DNA from: Thermus parvatiensis
GTDB lineage: Bacteria > Deinococcota > Deinococci > Deinococcales > Thermaceae
NCBI RefSeq assembly: GCF_001535545.1
Contig: NZ_CP014141.1
Span: 682,001 to 746,000, forward strand
Direction of reading: 5' to 3'
Length of the DNA: 64,000 nt
The notes under the pieces were generated by a model. It was not told the origin of the DNA and made no database searches. It saw only the letters and a list, made by a program, of their open reading frames with translations. A program made the translations under genes and the position numbers. Below are positions 26,903 to 35,362 of the stretch, one piece after another; position 1 is the stretch's first letter; every line of letters begins with the position of its first letter.

Positions 26903-27910
26903 GGTGTCGGCGAAGACCACGCGGCGCACCTTCTGCAGCTCCAAAACCACGTAGGGGCTGGTGAGGGCCTGGGTGGTGATGGTCCCGGGCCTGGGGGTGC
27001 TGAGGCTCAGGACCACCCGGGCCGTCTCCCCGGCGTAGGTAACCCCCACGACCTTGAGGCCGTATCCCCCTGTGGGCTTAAGCCCCCAGAAAAAGGCGGC
27101 CACGCTCCGGTTGCGGAAGTCCACCGCAGGGGCGGCGGGACGGGGGAGCTGGTTGCCCACCGCCAGGGCCCAGAGGCGGCTGAAGCTCGTGGGGTCGTTG
27201 GCGAGGAGGGCGAGGGGGGCCTCCTCCTGGTAGGCCGCCTGGGTGCCTTGGCCGAGGATGCGGAAGATGGGGGCCGGGGGCATGACCAGCTCCAGCTTAA
27301 GCCCGTACTGGACCTGGAGGCGGGCGATGCGGTAGGCGTCGGGGGCGGGGCTTAGGCGGAGGGGGGGCAGGGGGGGTTCCTGGAGCTCAAAGACCACCAC
27401 GGACTTCCCCCCCCTTCGGGCCAGGACCTCGCGCAGGACCACGGCGGACTCCTCCTCCGTGAGGGGGTAGAGCCTTGGGGTCTGGTAGTTCGCTGGCTGC
27501 ACCAGGGTCCGTTCCTCTCCCTCCCCCAAGCTTCCCGTGAGCCGCACCCAGCCCACCCCGTCGTAAAGCCAGGTGGCGAGGAGGGGGGCTTGGGTACGCA
27601 CCTGGAGGAGGCTTCCCGAGATCCCGCGGACCGCCTCGGCCATCGGGGGCCTCGAGGGGTAGGTGGCCCGCAACACCGGGCTCCCTTCCACCCAAAGCGC
27701 CCCGGGGAAGGCCCAGAGGTTCTCCCCCTGGGGGGCCTCGAGGCGGAGGGGACGCCCGTCCAGCTCCACCACCCGGGGCTCGCCGTAGAAGTAGGTCCAG
27801 CGCTCCGTGGCCTCGGGGAAGAGGAACTGCACCTCGGTCACCCGGTAGCCCGAGCCTTCCAGCACCTGGCAGGCGGAAAGGAGGAGCGCCGCGAGAAGGC
27901 CTTTCCTCAT
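26870..27910 (-). CDS. Lipoprotein with C-terminal PrcB-like domain
   Basis: A 346-residue protein with a signal peptide and lipobox (LLAALLLSAC, Cys about 14), so probably anchored to a membrane. The middle part is unassigned. The C-terminal region, VDFRNRSVAAFFWGLKPTGGYGLKVVGV to TTQALTSPYVVLELQK (about residues 268-335), fits the PrcB C-terminal domain found in a treponemal protease complex and many lipoproteins. No protease gene is adjacent. A leaderless -10 (TATCAT, 6 nt before the ATG) precedes it. Function unknown. Confidence 0.75.
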   Translation of the reverse strand: MRKGLLAALLLSACQVLEGSGYRVTEVQFLFPEATERWTYFYGEPRVVELDGRPLRLEAPQGENLWAFPGALWVEGSPVLRATYPSRPPMAEAVRGISGSLLQVRTQAPLLATWLYDGVGWVRLTGSLGEGEERTLVQPANYQTPRLYPLTEEESAVVLREVLARRGGKSVVVFELQEPPLPPLRLSPAPDAYRIARLQVQYGLKLELVMPPAPIFRILGQGTQAAYQEEAPLALLANDPTSFSRLWALAVGNQLPRPAAPAVDFRNRSVAAFFWGLKPTGGYGLKVVGVTYAGETARVVLSLSTPRPGTITTQALTSPYVVLELQKVRRVVFADTSGKVLAEARD

Positions 27911-27916
27911 GGCCCC

Positions 27917-27922
27917 ATGATA
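27917..27922 (-). promoter_or_regulatory. Leaderless -10 of the PrcB-like lipoprotein gene
   Basis: TATCAT on the minus strand followed by GGGGCC (6 nt) and the ATG at 27910; no Shine-Dalgarno sequence. Confidence 0.5.
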
Positions 27923-27956
27923 CCCCTTCGCCCCTCGCCTTCCGTTGAGGTTCCCT

Positions 27957-28805
27957 TTAGCGGCCCCTGGGGTCCAGGGCGTCCCGGAGGCCGTCTCCCA
28001 GGAGATTGAAGGCGAGGACGGTGAGCATGATAAAAAGCCCGGGGAAGATCATGGTCCAGGGGGCGTTCATGGCGTGGCCGCCCTTGAAGCTGTCGGCGAT
28101 CATCGCGCCCCACTCCGGGGCAGGAGGCTGGGCGCCGAGGCCCAGGAAGCCGAGGGCGGCGGCCTCGAGGGTGGCCGTCCCGATGGACAGGGTGGCCTGG
28201 ACCACGAGGGGAGGCAGGGTGCCCGGGAGGATGTGCTTGAAGAGGATCCGACCATTTCCCGCCCCCAGGGCGATGGCCGCCTGGACGAAGTCCTGCTCCC
28301 TTAAGGAGAGAACCATGGACCGGGCGAGGCGAATGTAGACGGGAATCTGCACCACGCCGATGGCGATCATGGCGTTTTGCAGGCTCGGCCCCGCCACGGC
28401 CACGATGGCGATGGCGAGGAGGGTGCCGGGAAAGGCGAGGAGGAGGTCGGCGAGCCATCCGATGACCACCTCCGTCCGCCCCCGGAAGAAACCGGTGATG
28501 AGGCCCAAAAGGGTGCCCGCCACGAGGCCGATCCCCACGGAGAGGACCCCCACCTGGAGGGAGATGCGGCTACCGTGGAGGACCCGGGTGAAGATGTCCC
28601 GCCCCAGGTGGTCTGTGCCGAAGGGATGCTCCAGGGAGGGGGGCTTGAGGCGGTTGAGGTAGTCGCGGTCCGTGGTGGGGTCGTAGGGCTTGAGCACCGG
28701 GATGAAGAGGGCGAGGAGGACCAGGGCCAGGGTGAGGGCCAGGCCCACCTTGCCCGAAGGCGATTTGAGGAACCGCTTAAAGGCTTGACGGGTAGGGCTT
28801 TCCAT
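27957..28805 (-). CDS. Oligopeptide/dipeptide-type ABC permease, DppC/OppC family
   Basis: A 282-residue inner-membrane permease. One N-terminal helix (about 19-37) and a periplasmic loop with PFGTDHLGRDIFTRVLHGSR, typical of OppC/DppC, are followed by five helices. The EAA-loop region is EQDFVQAAIALGAGNGRILFKHILP. It is encoded 3 nt downstream of the DppB-type partner. No substrate-binding protein or ATPase gene is nearby, so those subunits must be encoded elsewhere and the substrate is open. Confidence 0.88.
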   Translation of the reverse strand: MESPTRQAFKRFLKSPSGKVGLALTLALVLLALFIPVLKPYDPTTDRDYLNRLKPPSLEHPFGTDHLGRDIFTRVLHGSRISLQVGVLSVGIGLVAGTLLGLITGFFRGRTEVVIGWLADLLLAFPGTLLAIAIVAVAGPSLQNAMIAIGVVQIPVYIRLARSMVLSLREQDFVQAAIALGAGNGRILFKHILPGTLPPLVVQATLSIGTATLEAAALGFLGLGAQPPAPEWGAMIADSFKGGHAMNAPWTMIFPGLFIMLTVLAFNLLGDGLRDALDPRGR

Positions 28806-28808
28806 GGC

Positions 28809-29885
28809 TCACCTGTACTGGATGCGGGGGTCCAGGAGGGCGTAGGACAGGTCCACGATCAGGTTGATGAGGACGAAGCTCGTGGCCACCACCAGCACCC
28901 CGGCCTGGACCACGGGGTAATCCCGGTTCAGGATCCCCTCGTAGATATAGGAGCCGATGCCGGGCCAGGAGAAGATGGTCTCGGTAAGGATGGCCCCGCC
29001 GAGGAGGGTGCCGAACTGGAGGCCCACGATGGTCACCACGGGAAGCAGGGCGTTTTTGAGGGCGTGCTTCAGGATCACCTGCCGCTCCGCCAGCCCCTTG
29101 GCCCGGGCGGTGCGCACGTAGTCCTGGGAGAGAACCTCCAACATGGCGCTCCGGGTGATGCGGGTGATGATGGCCAGGGGGATGGTGCCCAGGGTGACGG
29201 CGGGGAGGACGAGGTGCCGCAGGGCGTCCCAGGTCACGTGGGGCTTCCCTGCGAGGAAGCCGTCCAGGAGGAGGAAGCCCGTGAGGGGCTGGAAGTCTAT
29301 GGAGAGGTCGGTGGAGAGCCGGCCCCCCGTGGGCAGCCAGTGGAGGTTCACGGCGAAGAGGTAAACGAGGAGGAGCCCCAGCCAGAAGACGGGCATGGAC
29401 ACCCCCACCAGGGAGAAGGACATGGAGAGGGTGTCCCACAAGGTGTTTCGCCGCACGGCGGCAAGGATGCCGATGGGGATCCCCAGGAGGACGGCGAGGG
29501 CGGTAGCGGCCAGGGCCAGTTCAAAGGTGGCGGGCCAGCGCCGCTTCAGCTCCTCGGCCACGGGGATGGTGGAGACGGCGCTCGTGCCCAGGTCGCCCCG
29601 GAGGACGTTGCCCAGGAAGGTGAGGTACTGGACGTAAAGGGGCTTGTTGAGTCCCAGCTTTTCCCGGAGCTTGGCGATCTCCTCCGCCGAGGCCCGCTCG
29701 CCGAGGAGGGCCTCGGCGGGGTCCCCGGGGATGAGCTGGAGAAAGAGGAAAACCAAAAGGGTGATCCCCAGCAGGACGGGGATGAGGCCCAAAAGCCGTT
29801 TTAGAGGAAAGAGGGGGTGTGGGGGAGCTATAATCCCCCGGTTTGCAAGATACGGGCTCTGCCCGTGACCAAACCGGGGATACAT
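28809..29885 (-). CDS. Oligopeptide/dipeptide-type ABC permease, DppB/OppB family (start uncertain)
   Basis: From KRLLGLIPVLLGITLLVFLFL onward this is a normal DppB/OppB permease with six helices, GDPAEALLGERAS and the EAA loop SQDYVRTARAKGLAERQVILKHALKN. The native start is unclear: no ATG, GTG or TTG occurs between the first helix and a structured repeat. The nearest in-frame ATG (29885) lies inside a repeat hairpin and would add the unlikely peptide MYPRFGHGQSPYLANRG. Either that fused start is used, a rare start such as ATT (29834) is used, or the original 5' end was replaced by the repeat element. Confidence 0.75.
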   Translation of the reverse strand: MYPRFGHGQSPYLANRGIIAPPHPLFPLKRLLGLIPVLLGITLLVFLFLQLIPGDPAEALLGERASAEEIAKLREKLGLNKPLYVQYLTFLGNVLRGDLGTSAVSTIPVAEELKRRWPATFELALAATALAVLLGIPIGILAAVRRNTLWDTLSMSFSLVGVSMPVFWLGLLLVYLFAVNLHWLPTGGRLSTDLSIDFQPLTGFLLLDGFLAGKPHVTWDALRHLVLPAVTLGTIPLAIITRITRSAMLEVLSQDYVRTARAKGLAERQVILKHALKNALLPVVTIVGLQFGTLLGGAILTETIFSWPGIGSYIYEGILNRDYPVVQAGVLVVATSFVLINLIVDLSYALLDPRIQYR

Positions 29886-30150
29886 GGACTCCCCCCCGCC
29901 GCCCGGTTTTGGCGGCAAAGCATGGTGAGCGGTCATTTTGTGGTATAATTCTCCGTGGGAGAGTCTGTGCTGAAACGCCACCTCCCAGATACGGAGTCAA
30001 GGTTTTTTCTGGGCTCGGGTCAGCCCCGAAGGGGCTATCTTGCCGGAGCCTGCGGGGACAGGGACGGCGTGGGCTGTCCCATGAGAACCGCGGTCACGGG
30101 CGTAGCCCGTATCTTGTAGCCCCGCTCTTCAGAGCGGGGAGTCGTCACGT
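29836..30150. repeat. Structured non-coding element with inverted terminal repeats (MITE or IS200/IS605 remnant candidate)
   Basis: The gap between the DppB-type gene and livF holds no credible gene. Two 24-bp sequences, 29847-29870 and 30092-30115, are inverted copies with 22 identities; each contains an ACGGGC-nnn-GCCCGT hairpin. The left copy is nested in a larger stem, CCCCGGTTTG/CAAACCGGGG (29836-29879). The right copy is followed by CCCCGCTC-TTCA-GAGCGGGG and GAGTCGTCAC (to about 30149), resembling an IS200/IS605 right end. Inside are more stems (CCGT/ACGG with GGGAG/CTCCC; AGCCCC-GAA-GGGGCT; GGGACAG/CTGTCCC). I see no transposase. Confidence 0.6.
29941..29949 (+). promoter_or_regulatory. 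Extended -10 promoter inside the repeat element
   Basis: TGGTATAAT is a perfect extended -10 (TGnTATAAT) reading rightward. A transcript starting near 29956 would run about 190 nt through four or five hairpins to GAGTCGTCAC. No open frame of note follows, so a non-coding RNA is possible. A -35 is not obvious. Confidence 0.5.
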
Positions 30151-30168
30151 GTACAGGCGAAGTATAAA

Positions 30169-30188
30169 GCGCCCCCTCCCGGGGGCGC
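30169..30188 (-). terminator. Terminator of the liv operon
   Basis: GCGCCCCC-TCCC-GGGGGCGC, an 8-bp perfect stem, lies 17 bp past the livF stop on the minus strand. On that strand it is followed by TTTATACTT, a fair T-rich tail. Confidence 0.75.
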
Positions 30189-30205
30189 AAGCCTGGGATA
30201 GGGAG

Positions 30206-30915
30206 CTACCCCTCCCCCAGGTAGGCCTTCTGCACCTCGGGGTTTTCCGCAAGCTCCTTGGCCGGGCCAAAGAGGATGATCTCCCCCGTGGCCAGCACGT
30301 AGCCCCGGTGGGCGATCTGCAGGGCCAGGCGGGCGTTCTGCTCCACCAGGAGGATGGTGCGCCCCTCCCGGTTAAGCTTTTGGATGATCTCGAAGATGAA
30401 GTCCACCAACACCGGGGCCAGGCCCATGGAGGGCTCGTCCATGAGGAGGATCCTCGGGTTTTGCATTAGGGCCCGGCCGATGGCGAGCATCTGCTGCTCC
30501 CCGCCCGAAAGCGTCCCCCCCTTCTGCTGGCGGCGCTCGTAGAGCCGGGGAAAGAGCTGGTAGACCTGCTCTTTCCGCTCCTGGATCACCTTGCGGTCGT
30601 TTTCCAGGTAGGCCCCGATCTCCAGGTTCTCCTCCACCGTGAGCCGGGGGAAGATCCGCCGCCCCTCGGGGACGTGCCCCACCCCGAGGGCCACGATCTC
30701 GTGGGCGGGGAGGCGGTGGATGGGCCTGCCCTGGAAGAGGACCTCCCCCTGCCTCGGCTTCACCAGGCCGCTGATGGTGCGCAGGGTGGTGGTCTTTCCG
30801 GCCCCGTTGGAGCCGATGAGGGTCACGATCTCCCCCTCCTCCACCGTGAGGGAGATGCCCTTCAGGGCATGGATGTGCCCGTAGTAGGTGTGGACGTTTC
30901 TGAGCTCCAGGAGGC

Positions 30916-30919
<4 letters not shown>
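30206..30919 (-). CDS. livF: Branched-chain amino-acid ABC transporter ATPase LivF
   Basis: A 237-residue ATPase: Walker A GSNGAGKTT, Q-loop region GVGHVPEGRRIFPRLTVEENL (typical of LivF), signature LSGGEQQML, Walker B ILLMDEPSMGLAP and switch VEQNA. It is the last gene of livJHMGF, overlapping livG by 4 nt. It powers uptake of branched-chain or related amino acids at the cytoplasmic face of the membrane. Exact specificity depends on LivJ and is not shown by sequence. Confidence 0.93.
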
Positions 30920-31691
<772 letters not shown>

Positions 31692-31695
<4 letters not shown>

Positions 31696-33022
31696 GCCTC
31701 CTCCTCCAGCTCGGCCCGGTGGCGGGCCTCGGGGATCAGGCCTTGGGGCCGGTAGATCATCATCAAGACGAGGATAAGCCCGAAGACCAGCCTCTCGTAC
31801 TTCGCGGGGTCCACCTGGCTCGGGATCCAGGGGAGGCTGGTGCGGACGAACTCGCTAAAGGTCTTGAGGATGTCCAGGTTGAGGATGGTGAGGGCGGCCG
31901 CCCCCAGGATGGCCCCGGGGATGGAGCCCATCCCGCCCAGGATCACCATGGCCAGGATGGTGATGGAGGCCAAGAGGGTGAAGGACTCGGGGAGACGAAG
32001 GTGCGCTGGGCCGCGTAGATCACCCCCATCACCCCCGAGAAGGCCGCCCCGGTCATGAAGGCGATGAGCTTGGTGGGCAGGAGGGGGATGCCCATGGCCT
32101 GGGCGGCGATCTCATCCTCGCGGATGGCCACCCAGGCGCGGCCGAAGCGGGAGTTGGCCAGGTTGACGTTGGCCAGGACCACAAGGCCGATCATCACCAG
32201 AACAAGGAGGTAGAAGAAGAGCTGGTAGTCCGTGGTCTCGTCCAGCCGCACCCCCAGGGTCCCCATGAGGCTGCGGAACCAGTCAATGGGGGGACGGCCC
32301 ACGGGGGTGATCCCCTGGGGCCCGTTGGTGATGTTGATGGGGTGGTCCAGGTTGTTGGCCAGGATGCGCACCACCTCGCCGAGGCCCAGGGTGACGATGG
32401 CCAGGTAGTCCCCCCGGAGCCTTAGGGCGGGAAGGCCGATGAGCAGGCCGGTGATGGCCGTGGTGACCACGGCGATGAACATGAAGAGGTACATGTACTC
32501 GCCGGGCAGGGGAAAGTTGCCCTGGAGGAACTTCCCCGCCTGGGGAGAGCCGAAGATGGCCCAGGTGTAGGCGCCCACGGCGAAGAAGGCGGCGTAACCC
32601 AGGTCCAGAAGCCCCGCCATTCCCACCACCACGTTGAGGCCCAGGGCCATGGCGGCGTAGATGCCGATCTGGATGCCGAGCTCGAAGATAAAGGTATTGG
32701 CGAACCCGGCGATGGGTACGGAGAGGAGGAGGATGGCGAGGCCCAGGACCACCCGGATCCAGCGCGGGATCCGGGGGAGGGTGGTGAGGGCCACGAGAAT
32801 CCCCACAAGGCCGATGAGCCCCAGGGTGTTGCCGGAGTTCCGCAGGAAGAGGGTGAAGGCCAGGGTGAGGAGGGTGAGGTTAAGCGTCCGTACCCGGGGC
32901 TCGAGCCGGGCAAAGGCGGCCGCCCCCAGGGCCCCCAGGCCCAGGAAGGCGGCAAGGGTGTTGGGGGCGAGGAAGGAGAGGACGAGGAAGACGAGGCTTA
33001 GGGCGAGGGAGAGCAGGCTCAT
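31692..33022 (-). CDS. livM: Branched-chain amino-acid ABC permease LivM (frameshift)
   Basis: Reads MSLLSLALSLVFLVLSFLAP... with about ten hydrophobic helices and the LivM hallmarks GLNVVVGMAGLLDLGYAAFFAVGAY, LPALRLRGDYLAIVTLGLGEVVR and GRAWVAIREDEIAAQAMG. After RTFVSP the frame breaks. One added base in the four-G run at 31989-31992 continues it as ESFTLLASITILAMVILGGMGSIPG to LEEEA at 31692, 443 residues in all. It forms the membrane channel with LivH. Confidence 0.9.
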
Positions 33023-33987
33023 ACCTTCTCCTTAACCATCTGGCCCAGGAGGCCTTGGGGCCGGAAGAGGAGGATGAAGATGAGGATGAGGAAGGCCACC
33101 ACGTCCTTGTACTCGGTGCCAAAGTTCCCCGCGGTGAGGATGGGCAGGTAGGTGCCGAAGAAGTTCTCCAGCTGCCCCAGGACGAGCCCCCCGAGCATGG
33201 CCCCGGGGATGTTGCCGATCCCGCCCAGGACCGCTGCGGTGAAGGCCTTGATGCCGGGGAGGAAGCCCACGTAGGGGTTGATCGTGGTGTAGATGAGGGC
33301 GAAGAGGACCCCGGCCACCCCGCCCAAGGCGCCGCCGATGAGGAAGGTGCGGGAGATGATCTGGTCGGGGTTGATGCCCATGAGGCTTGCCGTGGAAAGG
33401 TCTTGGGCCACGGCCCGGATGGCCATCCCCAGCTTGGTGCGGTTCACCAGGTAGGTGAGCCCCCAGAGCATGAGCACGGAGACCACGATGACGATCACCG
33501 ACTTGGTCTGGATAAAGATGGCGCCACCGAAGAGGGTGAAGGCGCCCTCGAGGTCCTCTATGGTGCGCATACGCAGGAAGAACTCGTTGTGCCAGAGGCC
33601 CTCAATGAGCCGCACCAGGTCCTGGAGGAAGAAGCTCACCCCGATGGCCGTCACCAGGGGTACGAGGCGGTTGGTGGTGCCCCGGCGGCGGAGGGGCCGG
33701 TAGGCCATGCGCTCCACCAAAATGGCGGTGAGGCCTGCCACCGCGGCGCCCACCACCACGGCCACCGCCAGAAGAAGGTAGCCGTTAGGGATCAGGGGCG
33801 CCAGGTAGCGGAAGACCTCTACCCCGGCCACCGCCCCGATCATGAAGATCTCGGAGTGGGCGAAGTTGATAAGCTCCAAGACGCCGTAGACCATGGTGTA
33901 CCCCAGGGCGATCATGGCGTAGATGAAGCCCAGGATGAATCCGTCAAAGAGCACCTGGGGTAGCAGGACCAGGATCTGCTCTAGCAA
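33019..33987 (-). CDS. livH: Branched-chain amino-acid ABC permease LivH
   Basis: A 322-residue permease with eight or so helices and LivH landmarks: YAMIALGYTMVYGVLELINFAHSEIFMIGA, ERMAYRPLRRR, KLGMAIRAVAQD and FTAAVLGGIGNIPGAMLGGLVLG. It overlaps livM by 4 nt. It lies 74 nt downstream of livJ, with a strong hairpin in between that probably lowers transcription of the membrane genes relative to the binding protein. Confidence 0.93.
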   Translation of the reverse strand: MLEQILVLLPQVLFDGFILGFIYAMIALGYTMVYGVLELINFAHSEIFMIGAVAGVEVFRYLAPLIPNGYLLLAVAVVVGAAVAGLTAILVERMAYRPLRRRGTTNRLVPLVTAIGVSFFLQDLVRLIEGLWHNEFFLRMRTIEDLEGAFTLFGGAIFIQTKSVIVIVVSVLMLWGLTYLVNRTKLGMAIRAVAQDLSTASLMGINPDQIISRTFLIGGALGGVAGVLFALIYTTINPYVGFLPGIKAFTAAVLGGIGNIPGAMLGGLVLGQLENFFGTYLPILTAGNFGTEYKDVVAFLILIFILLFRPQGLLGQMVKEKV

Positions 33988-34008
33988 GGCCGCCTCCTTT
34001 TTCCCGCC

Positions 34009-34040
34009 AAGGGGGTGGCTCCAAAAGGAGCCACCCCCTT
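34009..34040 (-). terminator. Intra-operon hairpin between livJ and livH
   Basis: AAGGGGGTGGCTCC-AAAA-GGAGCCACCCCCTT is a perfect 14-bp stem with a 4-nt loop, 22 nt after the livJ stop and 21 nt before livH. On the minus strand the downstream side lacks a long T-tract, so partial termination or protection of the livJ mRNA 3' end is more likely than full termination. Confidence 0.7.
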
Positions 34041-34061
34041 TAGGCTTAGGCCCTTAGGGGC

Positions 34062-35225
34062 CTACTTCTGCGGCGCCGCCACCTCGATGACCTTGATGAG
34101 TTTGTTGTCGGCCCAGTTGCCGGTGCCGGCCACCTGCATCACAAAGTACTTGGCCTTCTTGATGTCGCCTTTGTCGTCAAACTCAATGGTGCCGGTGATG
34201 CCCTTGAGCTTCACCTTGCGCACCTCCTGGGCCACCTGGGCCCGGGTGGGCTTCTTGCCCCCGTTGGCCTTGATGGCGTTCTCCAGGGCGGCGAGGATCA
34301 CGCGGGCGGCGTCGTAGGCGTAGATGCCAAAGCCCTCAATGTCCTTCCCGTACTTGGCCTTGAAGCGTTCCGCCAGGGCCTTGGCCTGGGGGAAGGCGGA
34401 GACGGGGCCGGCCACCGTGGTGTAGTAGGCCCCCTTGGCGTTCTGGGAGCCCGCCAGGCGCTCAAACTCGCTGGAGTCCAGCCCGTCGCCGCTCATGAGG
34501 GGCATGCGCAGGCCCCGCTCCCGGAGCTGCTTGGTGAAGGGGCCGATCTGGCTGTAGATGCCGCCGAAGTAGATGAGCTGCGGGTTTTGGGCCCGGATCT
34601 GGTTGATGATGGGCACGAAGTTGGACTGCTCCTCGGTGCCGATGAAGGCCACCGCCCGGCCGCCCAGGGCCTCAAAGCGCTTGCGGAACTCCTCGGCCAG
34701 GCCCTGGCCGTAGGCGGTCTTGTCGTGGATGACGAAGACGCGGCGGAGCTTCAGGTCGTTGTAGACGAACTCCGCGGCGGCGGGGCCCTGGACGTCGTCC
34801 CGGCCCACGATCCGGTTCACGTTGGGCAGCTTCCGGTCCGTGACCACGGGGTTGGTGTTGGCGGGAGAGACCATGACCAGGTTCACCCGGGCCAACACCT
34901 CGCTGGCGGGGATGGCCACGCCGGAGTTCAGGGTGCCCACCAGGCCGAGGATGTCGGGGTCGTTGATCATCCGGTTGGCGTTGGCCACGCCCACGTCGGG
35001 GTTGGCCTGGTCGTCGTAGGGGACCAGCTGGAGTTCAAAGCCGAGCTGGCGGAAGCGGGGCTTGGCCTCCTCAATGGCCAGTTCCGCCCCCAGCTTGATC
35101 TGCTCCCCCAGGGCGGCCTGGGGCCCGGAGAGGGGGGACATGGTGGCGATCTTGATGACGTTGGACTGGGCCAAGGCCAAGCCCAAGGCCGCTACACCCG
35201 CTACCAGAAAGCCGATTTTCCTCAT
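34062..35225 (-). CDS. livJ: Branched-chain amino-acid ABC substrate-binding protein LivJ-like
   Basis: A 387-residue exported protein with signal peptide MRKIGFLVAGVAALGLALAQ and the periplasmic-binding-protein type 1 fold of LivJ: IKIATMSPLSGPQAALGEQ, NRMINDPDILGLVGTLNSGVAIPASE, MVSPANTNPVVT and KTAYGQGLAEEF. It captures the amino acid outside the membrane and delivers it to LivHM. First gene of the liv operon, with a consensus promoter and GGAGGTGAG before the ATG. Specificity beyond the branched-chain/amide family is undetermined. Confidence 0.9.
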   Translation of the reverse strand: MRKIGFLVAGVAALGLALAQSNVIKIATMSPLSGPQAALGEQIKLGAELAIEEAKPRFRQLGFELQLVPYDDQANPDVGVANANRMINDPDILGLVGTLNSGVAIPASEVLARVNLVMVSPANTNPVVTDRKLPNVNRIVGRDDVQGPAAAEFVYNDLKLRRVFVIHDKTAYGQGLAEEFRKRFEALGGRAVAFIGTEEQSNFVPIINQIRAQNPQLIYFGGIYSQIGPFTKQLRERGLRMPLMSGDGLDSSEFERLAGSQNAKGAYYTTVAGPVSAFPQAKALAERFKAKYGKDIEGFGIYAYDAARVILAALENAIKANGGKKPTRAQVAQEVRKVKLKGITGTIEFDDKGDIKKAKYFVMQVAGTGNWADNKLIKVIEVAAPQK

Positions 35226-35262
35226 GGCTCACCTCCGAACGCTGCGTGCGTTGCGGCCCCAT

Positions 35263-35291
35263 TCTATAGGGGGGGTTGGGCGTCTTGTCAA
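35263..35291 (-). promoter_or_regulatory. Sigma-A promoter of the liv operon
   Basis: TTGACA (35286-35291) and TATAGA (35263-35268) on the minus strand, separated by exactly 17 bp. A leader of about 30 nt ends in GGAGGTGAG. Near-perfect consensus, in keeping with high binding-protein expression. Confidence 0.85.
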
Positions 35292-35314
35292 CGCCTTTCC
35301 TTGAGGTTTATGCG

Positions 35315-35352
35315 TGACCGGCGGGTCAGGGCGCAAGGATAAGCGCCCTGAC
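35315..35352. promoter_or_regulatory. Inverted repeat and hairpin between glnA 3' end and the liv promoter
   Basis: TGACC-GGCG-GGTCA (35315-35328) overlaps a second palindrome, TCAGGGCGC-AAGGATAA-GCGCCCTGA (35325-35350), a 9-bp stem 13 nt past the glnA stop. The latter is the probable glnA terminator (no T-tract). The TGACC repeat, 24 bp upstream of the liv -35, could be a regulator site. Confidence 0.5.
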
Positions 35353-35362
35353 CCCAGGCGGC

